A DNA stretch of 64,000 nucleotides from Vibrio sp. SS-MA-C1-2 (GCF_021513135.1 NZ_CP090980.1:248001-312000), one strand, 5' to 3'; shown: positions 50,688 through 60,155, counted from the stretch's first letter. Numbers and translations are program-made. Notes: a model not told the origin generated them from the letters alone.

Positions 50688-51990
50688 CTATACAAACTGA
50701 GGTAGGTAATCCGCCTTATGAACGGCAATCATCTCATCTAAAATCTCTTTGGTTACTGTGCCTTTTCGTACCAATGGGTTAATGGTTAACGCTTGAAGTG
50801 CCGCACCATAATCACCATTTACACCGGCATCTACGGCTAATTCTTCAAATGCTTTTTGTAATTGAAGTGTACCGCGAATGGCAGGGTTTGTAATTGGTTC
50901 AAGATTTAATGGCTGAGGACCACACGAGGTAATGACTGATGTTGCTTCAATGGCACAATCATTGCAGGAAGTTCTGAAATCGTGCCATTATTGCGAACAT
51001 TAACATGCATTAAAATACGCTCATCGTTATGAATCGCGCTAATCAAGTTACATGCTGCATCAGAGTAATATGCACCACCTCGTTCTTGTAATTGGGGTGG
51101 TTTAATCGCTAAGATTTACATCTTCATAAAGCTTAAACAGTTCCGTTTCAATTGCTTGAACTTCTTCACCACGAGGAACAAAATTTTCTGTTTTTAGCTC
51201 TTTCTTCTCTGCATCATCTTGTTTGTAATAATATTGATGATAGCCACACGGCAATGCACCAAGGTGTTTTAGTTGTTCAGGGATCCAAGTGACCTCACCT
51301 AAATTTTTAGGGAAGATTAAACTCTTCACCATTGGTCATACGTTCAATTAACTCATCAATACGATCTTGACCTTGATCCCAAACGTGGAATGCATGAATA
51401 AAGTGATTAAGACCAGCAAACTGTACCTGACAGGTTTTACCTAACACCTCTTCAATACCGTACTGAGTATGAACTGGAACATTACATAAGACCCACCACT
51501 TTGACATTGGAGTGTTTTAACACGGTTTCAGTGATAATGCCTGATGGATTAGTGAAGTTAATTAACCATGCATCAGGACAGATCTCTTCCATATCTTTAC
51601 AAAGTGACAGCGTCACAGGAATGGTACGCATTGCTTTAGCAAAACCACCAATACCATTTGTCTCTTGACCAATCATGCCAAATTTATGGCCTAATAGTTC
51701 ATCTTCAATTCGGGCTGGGATCATACCGACACGCATTTGAGAACAGACATACGAGGCACCGGTTAAGGCTTCTTTACGATCAAAGGTAATGTTTAATTTA
51801 ATATCAACACCGGCTTTTTCGATCATTCGTTTTGCCAATGCGCCCCAACGGTTTCTACTTTGTAACGCCCCTCTTCAATATCAAAAAGGTCAATATGAGT
51901 AACCGGTAATTGTTGATGTCGTTTAATAAAGCCTTCAATAATTTCTGGCGTATAACTTGAACCACCACCAACAATCGCAATTTTTAACAT
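50688..51990 (-). pseudogene. GH4 family 6-phospho-beta-glucosidase (ChbF/CelF type), five frameshifts
   Basis: NAD- and metal-dependent phospho-glycosidase. From ATG 51990: MLKIAIVGGGSSYTPEIIEG (NAD site), then across shifts GQETNGIGGFAKAMRTIPV, INFTNPSGIITE, the metal Cys in GLCNVPV with LNHF, and QERGGAYYSDAAC, ending YLPQFV at 50688. It follows E. coli ChbF with almost no length change, about 430 aa. Shifts lie near 51838, 51487, 51316, 51108 and 50964. Each is best read as one or two extra bases; three +1 sites are CTT-A, CCC-T and CTT-A. No nonsense codon occurs in the restored frame. Confidence 0.85.
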
Positions 51991-52019
51991 GATATTCTTC
52001 CTTAAATTTAAAATAACTC

Positions 52020-52096
52020 TACCCTTCATACTTGAAGTCGCTAGGTTGTTGGCTGTACTCGTTCGCCTACTAGCAACGCCAATTATTTTAGGTATA
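52020..52096 (-). repeat. ERIC-like element, short form, reverse orientation
   Basis: Short reverse copy from TACCCTTCATACTTGAAG to CCAATTATTTTAGGTATA, in the gap between the PTS IIA gene and the GH4 gene of the same operon. Confidence 0.8.
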
Positions 52097-52148
52097 AACT
52101 AATTCAATAGGGATAAGATTAAAGAGCATTCCCTTTTGATATTTTCAA

Positions 52149-52476
52149 TTACAGTGCTTGTAATCTTCGATGAATATCGATCATCTCAACAATCATCTCT
52201 TTCGTGCTAGCATTGCCGTCATAATATGGTCTTGCGCATGAACCATAATGAGGTTTACTGGCACTTTTCCTTCACCTTCATCCATACCAATCAAGAGCCG
52301 TTTGAACATCATGGGCGCGCTTAGATGCCGCAGCAGAGGCTTCTTAATAGCGAATCGACTTTATCCCACTCACCTTTTTTAGCGGCACTTAAGGCTTCCA
52401 TTGCACATGACTTTGACTCACCAGCATTAATAATCAGTTCCATAACGGTCATTTCTAACGTTTCAGCAGTTAACAT
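52149..52476 (-). pseudogene. PTS lactose/cellobiose IIA component, three frameshifts
   Basis: Cytoplasmic phosphocarrier between HPr and IIB. From ATG 52476: MLTAETLEMTVMELIINAGE, then in shifted frames AHDVQTALIGMDEGEG, the phospho-His segment VNLIMVHAQDHIMTAML, and a C-terminal helix ending HRRLQAL. About 108 aa restored, the family length. Shifts lie after CTATTA (extra A), after GCTCTT (extra G), and in GCACGAAAGAG (two extra or one missing). GGAAAG precedes the ATG. Between the ROK kinase and GH4 genes. Either decaying, misread or recoded. Confidence 0.8.
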
Positions 52477-52525
52477 GGGGTCTTTCCTTTTAATTAATTC
52501 ATAAAAATTTGAGATAAGAGCGAGA

Positions 52526-53464
52526 CTATTTACGCGTCTCAGCCATCATAAAAAAGTGATGAGCAGCACCAATAATTCCAGAATCATTATTAAATGCGGT
52601 AGATTCAAGAGTGACAAAATCTGAAACTTGAACCTTAAATTGCGGTGCTTCTCGTTCTAAAATATATTGCAAAGCTTTAGTGATTTCAGGGTAGATCTCT
52701 TCTCTTGCGCTAATCGCCCCACCGAGTAACACTTTTTGTGGATTGAGGGCAAAAGTCAGGTTGTAGATGCCGATAGCAATACTTTGATAAAATGCTTCTA
52801 TGACTTGTTGGGCATCTTTATTGCCATTTTCTGCTAATCGATAAACGTCTTTGCCAGAGGTTTCGTCAAAATTTAATTCAGGCTTTCTTCGAACCAGTTT
52901 CTTTCGTAATCCGCCATAAATTGAAGCGGTGTCACTTAGTCCATTGCCTTTTCTTTCGGCTTTAAATGGATTATTTGCAAGTGTGAAACCAAATTCACCG
53001 GCTCTAAAATTATGACCACGAACAATTTGATTATTAATGACAACCGCACCACCAATGCCAGTACCGATAGTAAAGCAAAGAAAATTATCAATTCCTTTGC
53101 CATTGCCTAACCACTTCTCTGCCATCGCAACACAATTTACATCATTATCTAGCTCAACAGGTAGACCTAACTTCTCTAACATTAAGTCACGAAAGTTAAG
53201 GCCATAAAAATCATAAATAGCGCCCGCAGTTTCTAAATAGCCACTATTTACATCAACAAAACCAGGCATTGAGAAAGAGGCACCATGCAAAGGATATTGT
53301 TTAGCAAGTTGATTTTTTATTTTGACAATATTAGCAACAATCTCATCCCCAGAATGACTGGTATCAATGGCGCCCTTTTCTAAAATCTCACCCTCTTTAG
53401 TCACAACGCCATATTTAACTTGTGTGCCACCAATATCAAATGCTAATAAAATCTCTTTACTCAT
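52526..53464 (-). CDS. ROK-family sugar kinase (beta-glucoside kinase-like)
   Basis: 312-aa ATP-dependent sugar kinase. Phosphate-binding DIGGTQ at residues 10-15, catalytic Asp in VELDNDVNCVA, FTIGTGIGGAVVIN, and VLLGGAIS near the C-terminus. The usual ROK zinc cluster (CxCGxxGCxE) is absent, as in BglK-type beta-glucoside kinases. In this locus it may phosphorylate free glucose or beta-glucosides. GAGGTCGATATG provides its ribosome site. Gene intact. Confidence 0.82.
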   Translation of the reverse strand: MSKEILLAFDIGGTQVKYGVVTKEGEILEKGAIDTSHSGDEIVANIVKIKNQLAKQYPLHGASFSMPGFVDVNSGYLETAGAIYDFYGLNFRDLMLEKLGLPVELDNDVNCVAMAEKWLGNGKGIDNFLCFTIGTGIGGAVVINNQIVRGHNFRAGEFGFTLANNPFKAERKGNGLSDTASIYGGLRKKLVRRKPELNFDETSGKDVYRLAENGNKDAQQVIEAFYQSIAIGIYNLTFALNPQKVLLGGAISAREEIYPEITKALQYILEREAPQFKVQVSDFVTLESTAFNNDSGIIGAAHHFFMMAETRK

Positions 53465-53509
53465 ATCGACCTCTTAAGGCTACCCAAAGGTAGCCTAATT
53501 TGATGATTG

Positions 53510-54922
53510 TTATTTTAAGTTTGCACCGCGAGATTGAATCACCTCTTGGTACCAATGGAAAGAGGCTTTCTTACCACGTTTTAGGTCATTGTTATGGTCA
53601 ACGTGAATGAAGCCATACTGTTTCTTATAACCGTTTAACCAGCTTAAAAGATCGATAGCAGACCACGCGTAATACCCTTTGATGTGAACACCACGGTCAA
53701 TTGCCGTTTTCACTGCCACAAGGTGATCGTTAATAAAGTTAATACGCGGAATATCACACACGGTATCTTCGATAATAATATCTTCATCACCTAAACCATT
53801 CTCTGTGATATAAAGCTTGATCTGACCATAGTGATCTTTCAGCATCTCTAAACCACTAACAAAGCCTTCAGGTGAAATTTCCCAATCCCACTTGGTATAG
53901 CGTTTGTCATCCATTTTAACGGTACGGAATACGCCATCAAAACTAGGCTTGCCTGGAGAACCTGTTGAGTTTTCACGCGTGCTTTCAATTGTTTCAATAT
54001 TTTCAGGACATTTCTCAACACGCATTGGTTGGTAATAGTTCAAGCCCATGAAGTCATTTAATGGTGCGGCTTCTTTTAGTGTTTGTAGTTCTTCTTCCGT
54101 CCAATCTGGCGTTAAACCTTGACGCTCAAGCTCTGCCACCACGTACTCTGGATAGTGACCTAAAAGAATTGGATCATAGAACCAATGGGTGTTGAATTGG
54201 TTAGCATGATATTCCGCAAGTTTGTTTTCTTCACTGTCATCCACACTAAATGCTGGGCTGAATACATGACTTAAACCCACTTCACCAAATTGATTTAATT
54301 TTTTATATTCAATCACTGATCGCGCGTGCGCATAAAATACGTTATGGGTCGCTTGGAAATATTTCTTTGGATCGTTCTGAATACCAGGGGGATGCGCGCC
54401 AGCAAGGTAACCCAGTGCGGTAAATACCACGGTTTCATTAAAGGTAATAAAGTTTTTAACTCGGTCACCGAAGGCTTCAAAACAGATTTGTGCATAATCT
54501 AGGTAGGCGTCGATGGTATCTTTATTTAACCAGCCGCCTTTCTCTTCAAGCACTTGAGGAAGATCCCAGTGATACAGGGTCACAAAAGGAACAATACCAT
54601 GCTTAAGACACTCATCAATCACATTGTTATAGAATTCAATGCCTTTTTGATTAACTTCACCCGTACCATTTGGCAAGATTCGAGTCCAAGCGATAGAGAA
54701 ACGGTAAGACTCCATTCCCATCTCAGCCATTAGCGCAATGTCTTCTTTATAACGGTGATAATGGTCGATAGCAACATCACCATTTGTACCTTCAAATGTC
54801 TTACCCGGTATCTTAGTAAATACATCCCAGTTACTTACACCTTTACCATCAACATCCCAAGCACCTTCAATCTGATATGACGCGGTTGCTGCACCGAAAA
54901 GAAAATCATGTGGAAATTTCAT
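53510..54922 (-). CDS. GH1 family 6-phospho-beta-glucosidase
   Basis: 470-aa retaining glycosidase. MKFPHDFLFGAATASYQIEGAW at the start, acid/base Glu in TFNET (Thr instead of the usual Pro), nucleophile Glu in ITENGLG, and GYYAWSAIDLLSWLNGY near the end. The frame extends to 54979, but ATG 54922 has AAGGAA and gives the normal start. It hydrolyses phosphorylated beta-glucosides, or unphosphorylated ones, since GH1 includes both. Next to the PTS IIC gene and intact, so the locus keeps one glucosidase even if GH4 is dead. Confidence 0.9.
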   Translation of the reverse strand: MKFPHDFLFGAATASYQIEGAWDVDGKGVSNWDVFTKIPGKTFEGTNGDVAIDHYHRYKEDIALMAEMGMESYRFSIAWTRILPNGTGEVNQKGIEFYNNVIDECLKHGIVPFVTLYHWDLPQVLEEKGGWLNKDTIDAYLDYAQICFEAFGDRVKNFITFNETVVFTALGYLAGAHPPGIQNDPKKYFQATHNVFYAHARSVIEYKKLNQFGEVGLSHVFSPAFSVDDSEENKLAEYHANQFNTHWFYDPILLGHYPEYVVAELERQGLTPDWTEEELQTLKEAAPLNDFMGLNYYQPMRVEKCPENIETIESTRENSTGSPGKPSFDGVFRTVKMDDKRYTKWDWEISPEGFVSGLEMLKDHYGQIKLYITENGLGDEDIIIEDTVCDIPRINFINDHLVAVKTAIDRGVHIKGYYAWSAIDLLSWLNGYKKQYGFIHVDHNNDLKRGKKASFHWYQEVIQSRGANLK

Positions 54923-55008
54923 TTTATTATTCCTTGAATATTTTAGTTTGAGTGACAACCTATTGTTGTTGATTATCACTCATTAATAGTTTGTTTTAGT
55001 TCTTAATA

Positions 55009-56339
55009 TTAAGATTGTTCAGCAACTTCGTTTTGTACTGCCATCTTGTCTTGATACTTAAAGAATGGGTAGTAGACACAAACCGTCATTAAGAACACGC
55101 AAATCTGTAACAGTGCCGCACTCCAACCACCGACAATGAAACCACTCAATACCATTGGAGTTGTCCATGGAACCTGTACCGCCGAGAATGGGCCAACAAA
55201 TCCAAATTGAATGGCACTGTAAACCATTACCGCTGAAGTCACGGGCGCTAAGATGAATGGGATCAGCATGATTGGGTTAAAGATGATTGGGGTTGCAAAA
55301 ATAACTGGCTCATTGATGTTAAAAATGCCCGGGATAAATGAAAGCTTACCTAATTGCTTATACTGCTTAGAACGAGCAAACATCACCATACAGCAAACAA
55401 GACCAAAGGTTAGACCTGAGCCACCCACAGTAATAAACTGATCAATAAATTGGTTCGTTACGATTTTTGCATTTCCGCCAGCAACAAGAACTTCACCCGC
55501 ATTGATTAACGCTTGGTTATGCAGTGAGTTTGCCGTGACGATTGGTCCCATGATACCCATCACAAGAACAGGACCATGAACACCACACCACCAAAATAGC
55601 GAGATAAGTAATGCGATTGCCACAACACCAAAGAAAGAATCAGACATGTTCTGTAATGGTGTTTGAACGATTGAGTAAATAGTTTCAATAAACGTCTTAT
55701 CAAAAGCAACATCAAAGAAAATATAAGTTAAGAAAGCTAAAGTAATAATGATTGAACCAGGAATTAGAGACTTAAAGGCATTCGAAACACCTTCTGGCAC
55801 ACTGTCTGGTAATGTAATAACCCAGTTGCGATTTAGTATCTGAGAGTAGATCCAACCGACTGCTAAACCGATAAGAATCGCTGCAATCATCCCTTTCCCC
55901 CTAAGAAGGCTTTAGGAATCACCCCACCAACCTGAGTGCCATCTGGTGCAACAACAAAGGCATTCATTACAATTAGCATAGAAACAATCGCTAAGATACC
56001 CGCGTTAATACCGTTATGTCCTTCATACTTAACATAAGTAAAGGCAATACCAAATGCACCGACTAAAGCAAGAATATCAAAAGTAGCTCCAGTTACTTGA
56101 AATAGAGGCTTTGCCCATTCTGCACCAAAGATGCCTGTCATAAATTCGTTATAGCCATTGATCGGTACAAAAGCGAGAAGTAAGAAGATAGAACCGATTA
56201 CCGTTAATGGCATGGTTAACATAAAACCTTCTTTAATTGCGGTAATCGGTTTTGAGTTAACAAATTTCAATATAGTTGGTAAAGCCTTATTGACTCTCTC
56301 CATGATGGAGTTTTGAAGTGTTGCTGTTGTCGTACTCAT
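55009..56339 (-). pseudogene. PTS cellobiose/diacetylchitobiose IIC permease, one frameshift
   Basis: Membrane channel of the lactose/cellobiose PTS, about 443 aa if restored. From ATG 56339: TTTATLQNSIMERVNKALP, LKEG-like AIKEGFMLTMPLTVIGSI, up to PKAFLGGKG at 55890. A run of five G (six expected) shifts the frame; the next frame continues MIAAILIGLAVGWIYS and the conserved GIFNINEPVIFATPIIFNP, which includes the sugar-binding Glu. Ten membrane segments are expected. Everything else is intact, so an undercalled base is likely. Confidence 0.9.
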
Positions 56340-56389
56340 TTCTTCAATCCCTAAAATTCATTTTGTCAGTTTAATTCACTGACGACAAA

Positions 56390-56413
56390 TGTAACCGATT
56401 ACAGAAACCGGTT
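56390..56413. promoter_or_regulatory. paired LacI-type operator between IIC and IIB genes
   Basis: TGTAACCGATTACA at 56390-56403 and AAACCGGTTACA just after it are overlapping palindromes with a central CG, typical of LacI/GalR sites. They lie 51 bases upstream of the IIC start. The remaining part of the 542-base divergent gap up to 56881 is AT-rich and holds nothing else I can name. Confidence 0.65.
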
Positions 56414-56884
56414 ACATTCTGGTTTTAAGAATTTATGAGCACCATCACAATAACTTGTAAATTGAGCTCAAATTATGAGATTTGGCTCGCAAATTAATTT
56501 TATCTATTACAAAATATAACTATAAAAGCCATAACCATAAGCAACTTAGCGCGTAAGTTTCATTTATTTCCATCGCGAAATAAAATATCTCGGTTGCGTC
56601 ACAAAATTTCAATTTTTGATTTGTAACGTTATTTTTTTTCATAGATGATAAGAACAACTTAAATAAGGGCTGGTAATAAATATTTGTCTATTCGAATTTG
56701 ATAAATAATGCATTATTAGCAGAATAAACTTGTTTGTTCAAAGCTATAGTAAATCGCTTAAATAGTGGCTATAGGTTTAAATTGATAAGTTTGAATTGAT
56801 AGATTTAAATTAATAAATTTAGATTGAAGATAAATACTATAACCCAATATTATTAACCAACCGATGGTTGTATAAGGAATTATG

Positions 56885-57202
56885 ATGAAAATTTTACTAC
56901 TTTGTGCTGCTGGCATGTCTACTTCAATGCTTGTTAAAAAAATGGAAGCTCACGCAACAGCAAACAACATTGAGGTAGAGATTGATGCTCAACCTGTTGA
57001 TACCTTTACAGATTCTTTAGACCATTACGATATTTTCTTACTTGGCCCTCAAGTGCGCTTTAAGCAAGCTGAACTACAAGCAATTGCTGATACCGTAAAC
57101 AAATATGTTGGTGTTATCGATATGATGGATTACGGCATGATGAAAGGCGATAAAGTATTAACAGAAACTATCGCAATTTTTAATGAGAAAGCGACTGCAT
57201 AG
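56885..57202 (+). CDS. PTS lactose/cellobiose IIB component
   Basis: 105-aa phosphocarrier with the phosphorylated cysteine at residue 7 in LLLCAAGMSTSMLV and a LGPQVRF loop. The first ATG (56882) is only three bases from AAGGA; the second at 56885 gives better spacing and the usual MKILLLC start. It is transcribed away from IIC, IIA and the glucosidases, so the three PTS parts are on two divergent units joined by the LacI-type site. Confidence 0.9.
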   Translation: MKILLLCAAGMSTSMLVKKMEAHATANNIEVEIDAQPVDTFTDSLDHYDIFLLGPQVRFKQAELQAIADTVNKYVGVIDMMDYGMMKGDKVLTETIAIFNEKATA

Positions 57203-57236
57203 CCTTCTTGAGCAAAAAGTTTAAAATTATTTTATC

Positions 57237-57268
57237 GGGGCTACTTTTTACGTAGTCCCTTCTTTTAT
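57237..57268 (+). terminator. rho-independent terminator of the IIB gene
   Basis: GGGGCTAC pairs with GTAGTCCC (one G-T pair), followed by a T-rich tail. Confidence 0.7.
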
Positions 57269-57402
57269 TTGAAATATATTATTATTACAGCCGATTTTTG
57301 GAATCTTATTACTCAATTCATTTATTTGCCAAACCGAACTTATTTTGGTCTTGTTGCTATAATTGTTCTATCCGTTATATCATTCAATAATAATAAGTTC
57401 AT

Positions 57403-58146
57403 ATGCTAAACAATTTTATATCTAAAAAAATAACAAACTATATTGCGTTAATCCTGTTTCTTATTCCTTTATCATTACTCCTTTTCTTCACTGAAAAACC
57501 TAATCTTACCGTACCTTCTAGTGAAACAAGTGGTTTTATCTATCATTTATTTACTAATTCCGCTGGTTCGCCTTTTTTCTTGATTCCAGTTAGTTTACTT
57601 TGTTTTATTCCATTGCTAATGAGATTGACACTTAAGCAGTGTTTTACCCTTTGGGTTCGATTTGCTATTTTGTTAGTCTTGGCATTCAGTGCTAAGGTTG
57701 TTTTGAAAGCAACGACTGAGATTCCGCGTCCATATACAGAGGCGCTCACTCAAATGCATGTCGTCTCTTCACCTGCAGAATTTTATCAGTCTAGTGACGA
57801 AGAAAAAACAATGCTAATTGATAATGTTAAAGGGCAAGTTAACCATTGGCGAGTAGAAAGTTGGAAAGACAGCATGAACTATTCATTCCCATCAGGCCAT
57901 ACAATCTTTGTAGCTAGCTGTGTGCTATTTTGGGGCGGGTTTTTATTAAGTCACCGTAAATTTATTCCACTGATTATTCTTATGACTTGGGCAACCGGTG
58001 TTGGATTTAGTCGATATTGGTTAGGCATGCATTGGCCTGCAGATCTTTTAGCTTCGATTGCTTTCTCTGCATTCCTGTTCTTGTTTGTACCCGAGTCTAT
58101 ACCCCTACCTAAATGGCTTTCATCTATTTTAGATAAATTATCTTAA
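57403..58146 (+). CDS. pgpB: PAP2-family phosphatase PgpB-like
   Basis: 247-aa inner-membrane phosphatase; E. coli PgpB acts on phosphatidylglycerophosphate and undecaprenyl pyrophosphate. The three PAP2 motifs are in order: KATTEIPRP (K-x6-RP), PSGH, and SRYWLGMHWPAD (SR-x5-H-x3-D), with the catalytic His residues in the last two. Six membrane helices and one periplasmic insert (about residues 105-150) fit PgpB. Confidence 0.88.
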   Translation: MLNNFISKKITNYIALILFLIPLSLLLFFTEKPNLTVPSSETSGFIYHLFTNSAGSPFFLIPVSLLCFIPLLMRLTLKQCFTLWVRFAILLVLAFSAKVVLKATTEIPRPYTEALTQMHVVSSPAEFYQSSDEEKTMLIDNVKGQVNHWRVESWKDSMNYSFPSGHTIFVASCVLFWGGFLLSHRKFIPLIILMTWATGVGFSRYWLGMHWPADLLASIAFSAFLFLFVPESIPLPKWLSSILDKLS

Positions 58147-58154
58147 ATGATGTT

Positions 58155-58261
58155 TATACCCTTCTAGCTTGAAGGGTATAACCCCAATCATATAGTACAC
58201 CCATACTCATGGAGCCTTACTTGTTTGCCGCCTACCAGCAACGCCAATTATTTTAAATGTA
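58155..58261 (-). repeat. ERIC-like element, internally deleted, reverse orientation
   Basis: Begins TATACCCTTCTAGCTTGAAG and then jumps straight to CCCCAATCATATAGTACAC, missing the conserved CTAGGTTGTTGGCT segment; the left end is intact to CCAATTATTTTAAATGTA. Confidence 0.75.
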
Positions 58262-58361
58262 GAAATCGCGATTAGGTAGGAAATAAGCAGTATAAATTCG
58301 CTAACACAGAGAAGATACAGTAACATGTTGCCATCACTTATTTATATGAAAGCAATACAGC

Positions 58362-58697
58362 ATGTCTATTCCTTCTTGTCCAAACTGTCAATCTGAATAT
58401 GTCTACCAAGATCAAAACAACCTTGTCTGTCCTGAATGTGCTTATGAGTGGAATCCTGAAGAACTCGAAGCTCAAAAAAAGGCAAATGCAGTAAAAGATA
58501 TTAATGGTACCGTTCTTGAAACTGGTGATAAAGTCACCATGGTAAAAGATTTAAAAATAAAAGGCAGTTCAAACGTAATTAAAATTGGCACAAAAGCGGT
58601 CATTAGACGCATCATTGAAGGAAAAGATCATCAATTAGACTGTAAGTTAGATAGTGGAATAGAAATGATGATCACCGCAAAGTACGTGAAGAAGTGA
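58362..58697 (+). CDS. PhnA/YjdM-family zinc-ribbon protein
   Basis: 111-aa cytosolic protein. The N-terminal zinc ribbon has CPNCQSEY and CPECAYEW; the rest is the SH3-like YjdM domain with DINGTVLETGDKVTMVKDLKIKG-type sequence. Once called an alkylphosphonate uptake protein, it lies outside the phn operon and its role is unknown. Alone between two ERIC-like elements. Confidence 0.88.
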   Translation: MSIPSCPNCQSEYVYQDQNNLVCPECAYEWNPEELEAQKKANAVKDINGTVLETGDKVTMVKDLKIKGSSNVIKIGTKAVIRRIIEGKDHQLDCKLDSGIEMMITAKYVKK

Positions 58698-58720
58698 TCG
58701 ATTGAAGTCAGTCTCAATTC

Positions 58721-58802
58721 ATATCAAAAATAATAGAAGTTGCTAATCGGTAACCTGTGCCTATACCTGTACAACTTAGCAACTTCAAATATTAAAGGTA
58801 TA
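58721..58802 (+). repeat. ERIC-like element, short and diverged
   Basis: ATATCAAAAATAATAGAAGTTGC to TTAGCAACTTCAAATATTAAAGGTATA, missing the centre. It abuts the next full copy. Confidence 0.65.
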
Positions 58803-58928
58803 TACCCAAAGTAATTGGAGTTGCTAGTAGGCGGCAAGTGAATGAGGCCCCATGAGTATAGTTGTACTATATGATTGGGGCGAATGAGCGTAGCCAACAA
58901 CCTAGCAACGTCAAGTAAGAAGGGTATA
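58801..58928 (+). repeat. ERIC-like element, full length
   Basis: Full copy TATACCCAAAGTAATTGG to AAGAAGGGTATA, directly following the short copy, and 13 bases from the convergent DM13 gene stop. Confidence 0.9.
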
Positions 58929-58941
58929 TTTATAAATAATG

Positions 58942-59418
58942 TTATTGATACTTTGCTGCTGTAATAAACTGCCCAAAGGATTCACACCAAATAATAACGG
59001 AAGTGTAATCAGAAGGGTTTATTGTTTCAGGAATATCAACAATAAAATTATTAAAGGTTTTTACATCTCCGACTTTCACCATTGTTGATTTTAACTGATT
59101 AAAGTCAGCTTCAGTTTCTACAAAATCAGGTGAGAGATAAATTTTATAATCGGGTCCAGGTGCTAACTCTCCCTTGAATGTAATCACAGAAGAATCAATG
59201 GTAACAACACCTTCTCCCCAATGAAAACCATCACTATCTTGAAGATCTTTGACAAAATTTCCTTTATATTTTGCATCTTTAGCCGCACTTTTTACAGCCT
59301 GCTCCGTCGGTGCTTCAGGAGCTGTTAATATTGGTAAAGCGTAAATTCCGCCTGCAAAACCAATAATAGTGACCGCGATATGAGAGATAAATAATAGTAC
59401 AATAGTTCGTTTTTTCAT
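58942..59418 (-). CDS. DM13-domain membrane-anchored protein
   Basis: 158 aa. MKKRTIVLLFISHIAVTIIGFAGG forms an N-terminal membrane anchor, followed by an alanine-rich linker and a DM13 domain (YKGNFVKDLQDSDGFHWGEG, GPDYKIYLSP, IIWCESFGQFITAAKY). The conserved Cys in WCESFGQF has led to suggestions of redox activity in DM13 proteins. I chose ATG 59418, which has AAGGAAAG upstream, over 59454. Function unknown. Confidence 0.8.
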   Translation of the reverse strand: MKKRTIVLLFISHIAVTIIGFAGGIYALPILTAPEAPTEQAVKSAAKDAKYKGNFVKDLQDSDGFHWGEGVVTIDSSVITFKGELAPGPDYKIYLSPDFVETEADFNQLKSTMVKVGDVKTFNNFIVDIPETINPSDYTSVIIWCESFGQFITAAKYQ

Positions 59419-59490
59419 AAAAAGACTTTCCTTGTTAACCGGCCTCAATGTCATGAGGAAACTCGCGATCTGCCAAAATAATTACCTTAA

Positions 59491-59618
59491 TATACCTAAA
59501 ATAATTGGAGTTGCTAGTAGGCGGCAAGCGAGTGAAGCCCCATGAGTATAGAGGTTCTATATGATTGGGGTGAACGGGCGACGCCAACAGCCTAGCAGCT
59601 TCAAGTATGAGGGGTATA
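59491..59618 (+). repeat. ERIC-like element, full length
   Basis: Full copy TATACCTAAAATAATTGG to GAGGGGTATA, with a few central changes, between the DM13 gene and the next minus-strand gene. Confidence 0.85.
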
Positions 59619-59672
59619 ATAGACCTAATGTCATTGAAGGTATTCATAGACAAATGAATGATGCCTCATATT

Positions 59673-60155
59673 TTAAAATTTAAAACGTCTATAAATACTA
59701 TTTGTAATATCGATATTATTTGAAAAATGACTCCCTTTCTCAAACTGATTGTCATTTGATGTGTTATTGATTTTTGCACTCATCCTCATCAAATGGTGAT
59801 TATTCGACATATTTTTTGATGATTGATCTAAGCGATTTAGACATTGATCAATACTTAGATCAAGTTGGTTAAGTGCTTCATTAGCCGAAGTTTGAACAGT
59901 TAACTTATCTTGACTTGTCGATGCTGTTTGATTAGCTGATAATTCATATTCATCGACTTTCTGGTCAAAAAAATAACTTTTATCTATGATGGGTGCTGAT
60001 TCATCAAATACACTATTTATTGAGTTACTTCTCTGAAAACCACTCAACAAAGAAATACTTTTCAAATAACTCTCTTTATCCATATCTAGCTCGATCGCTA
60101 ACGTTGAATTGGTAAATAGAAGGAACAAAAATATGGTCCCAATTACACCTTTCAT
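59673..60155 (-). CDS. secreted hypothetical protein, TetR-linked
   Basis: 160 aa. A signal peptide (MKGVIGTIFLFLLFTNSTLA) leads a polar, Asn/Ser/Gln-rich mature protein with one cysteine and little hydrophobic content; probably periplasmic and partly disordered. I do not recognise it. It starts 95 bases from the first of two palindromes that lie between it and the tetR gene, so the TetR protein may regulate it. Confidence 0.6.
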   Translation of the reverse strand: MKGVIGTIFLFLLFTNSTLAIELDMDKESYLKSISLLSGFQRSNSINSVFDESAPIIDKSYFFDQKVDEYELSANQTASTSQDKLTVQTSANEALNQLDLSIDQCLNRLDQSSKNMSNNHHLMRMSAKINNTSNDNQFEKGSHFSNNIDITNSIYRRFKF

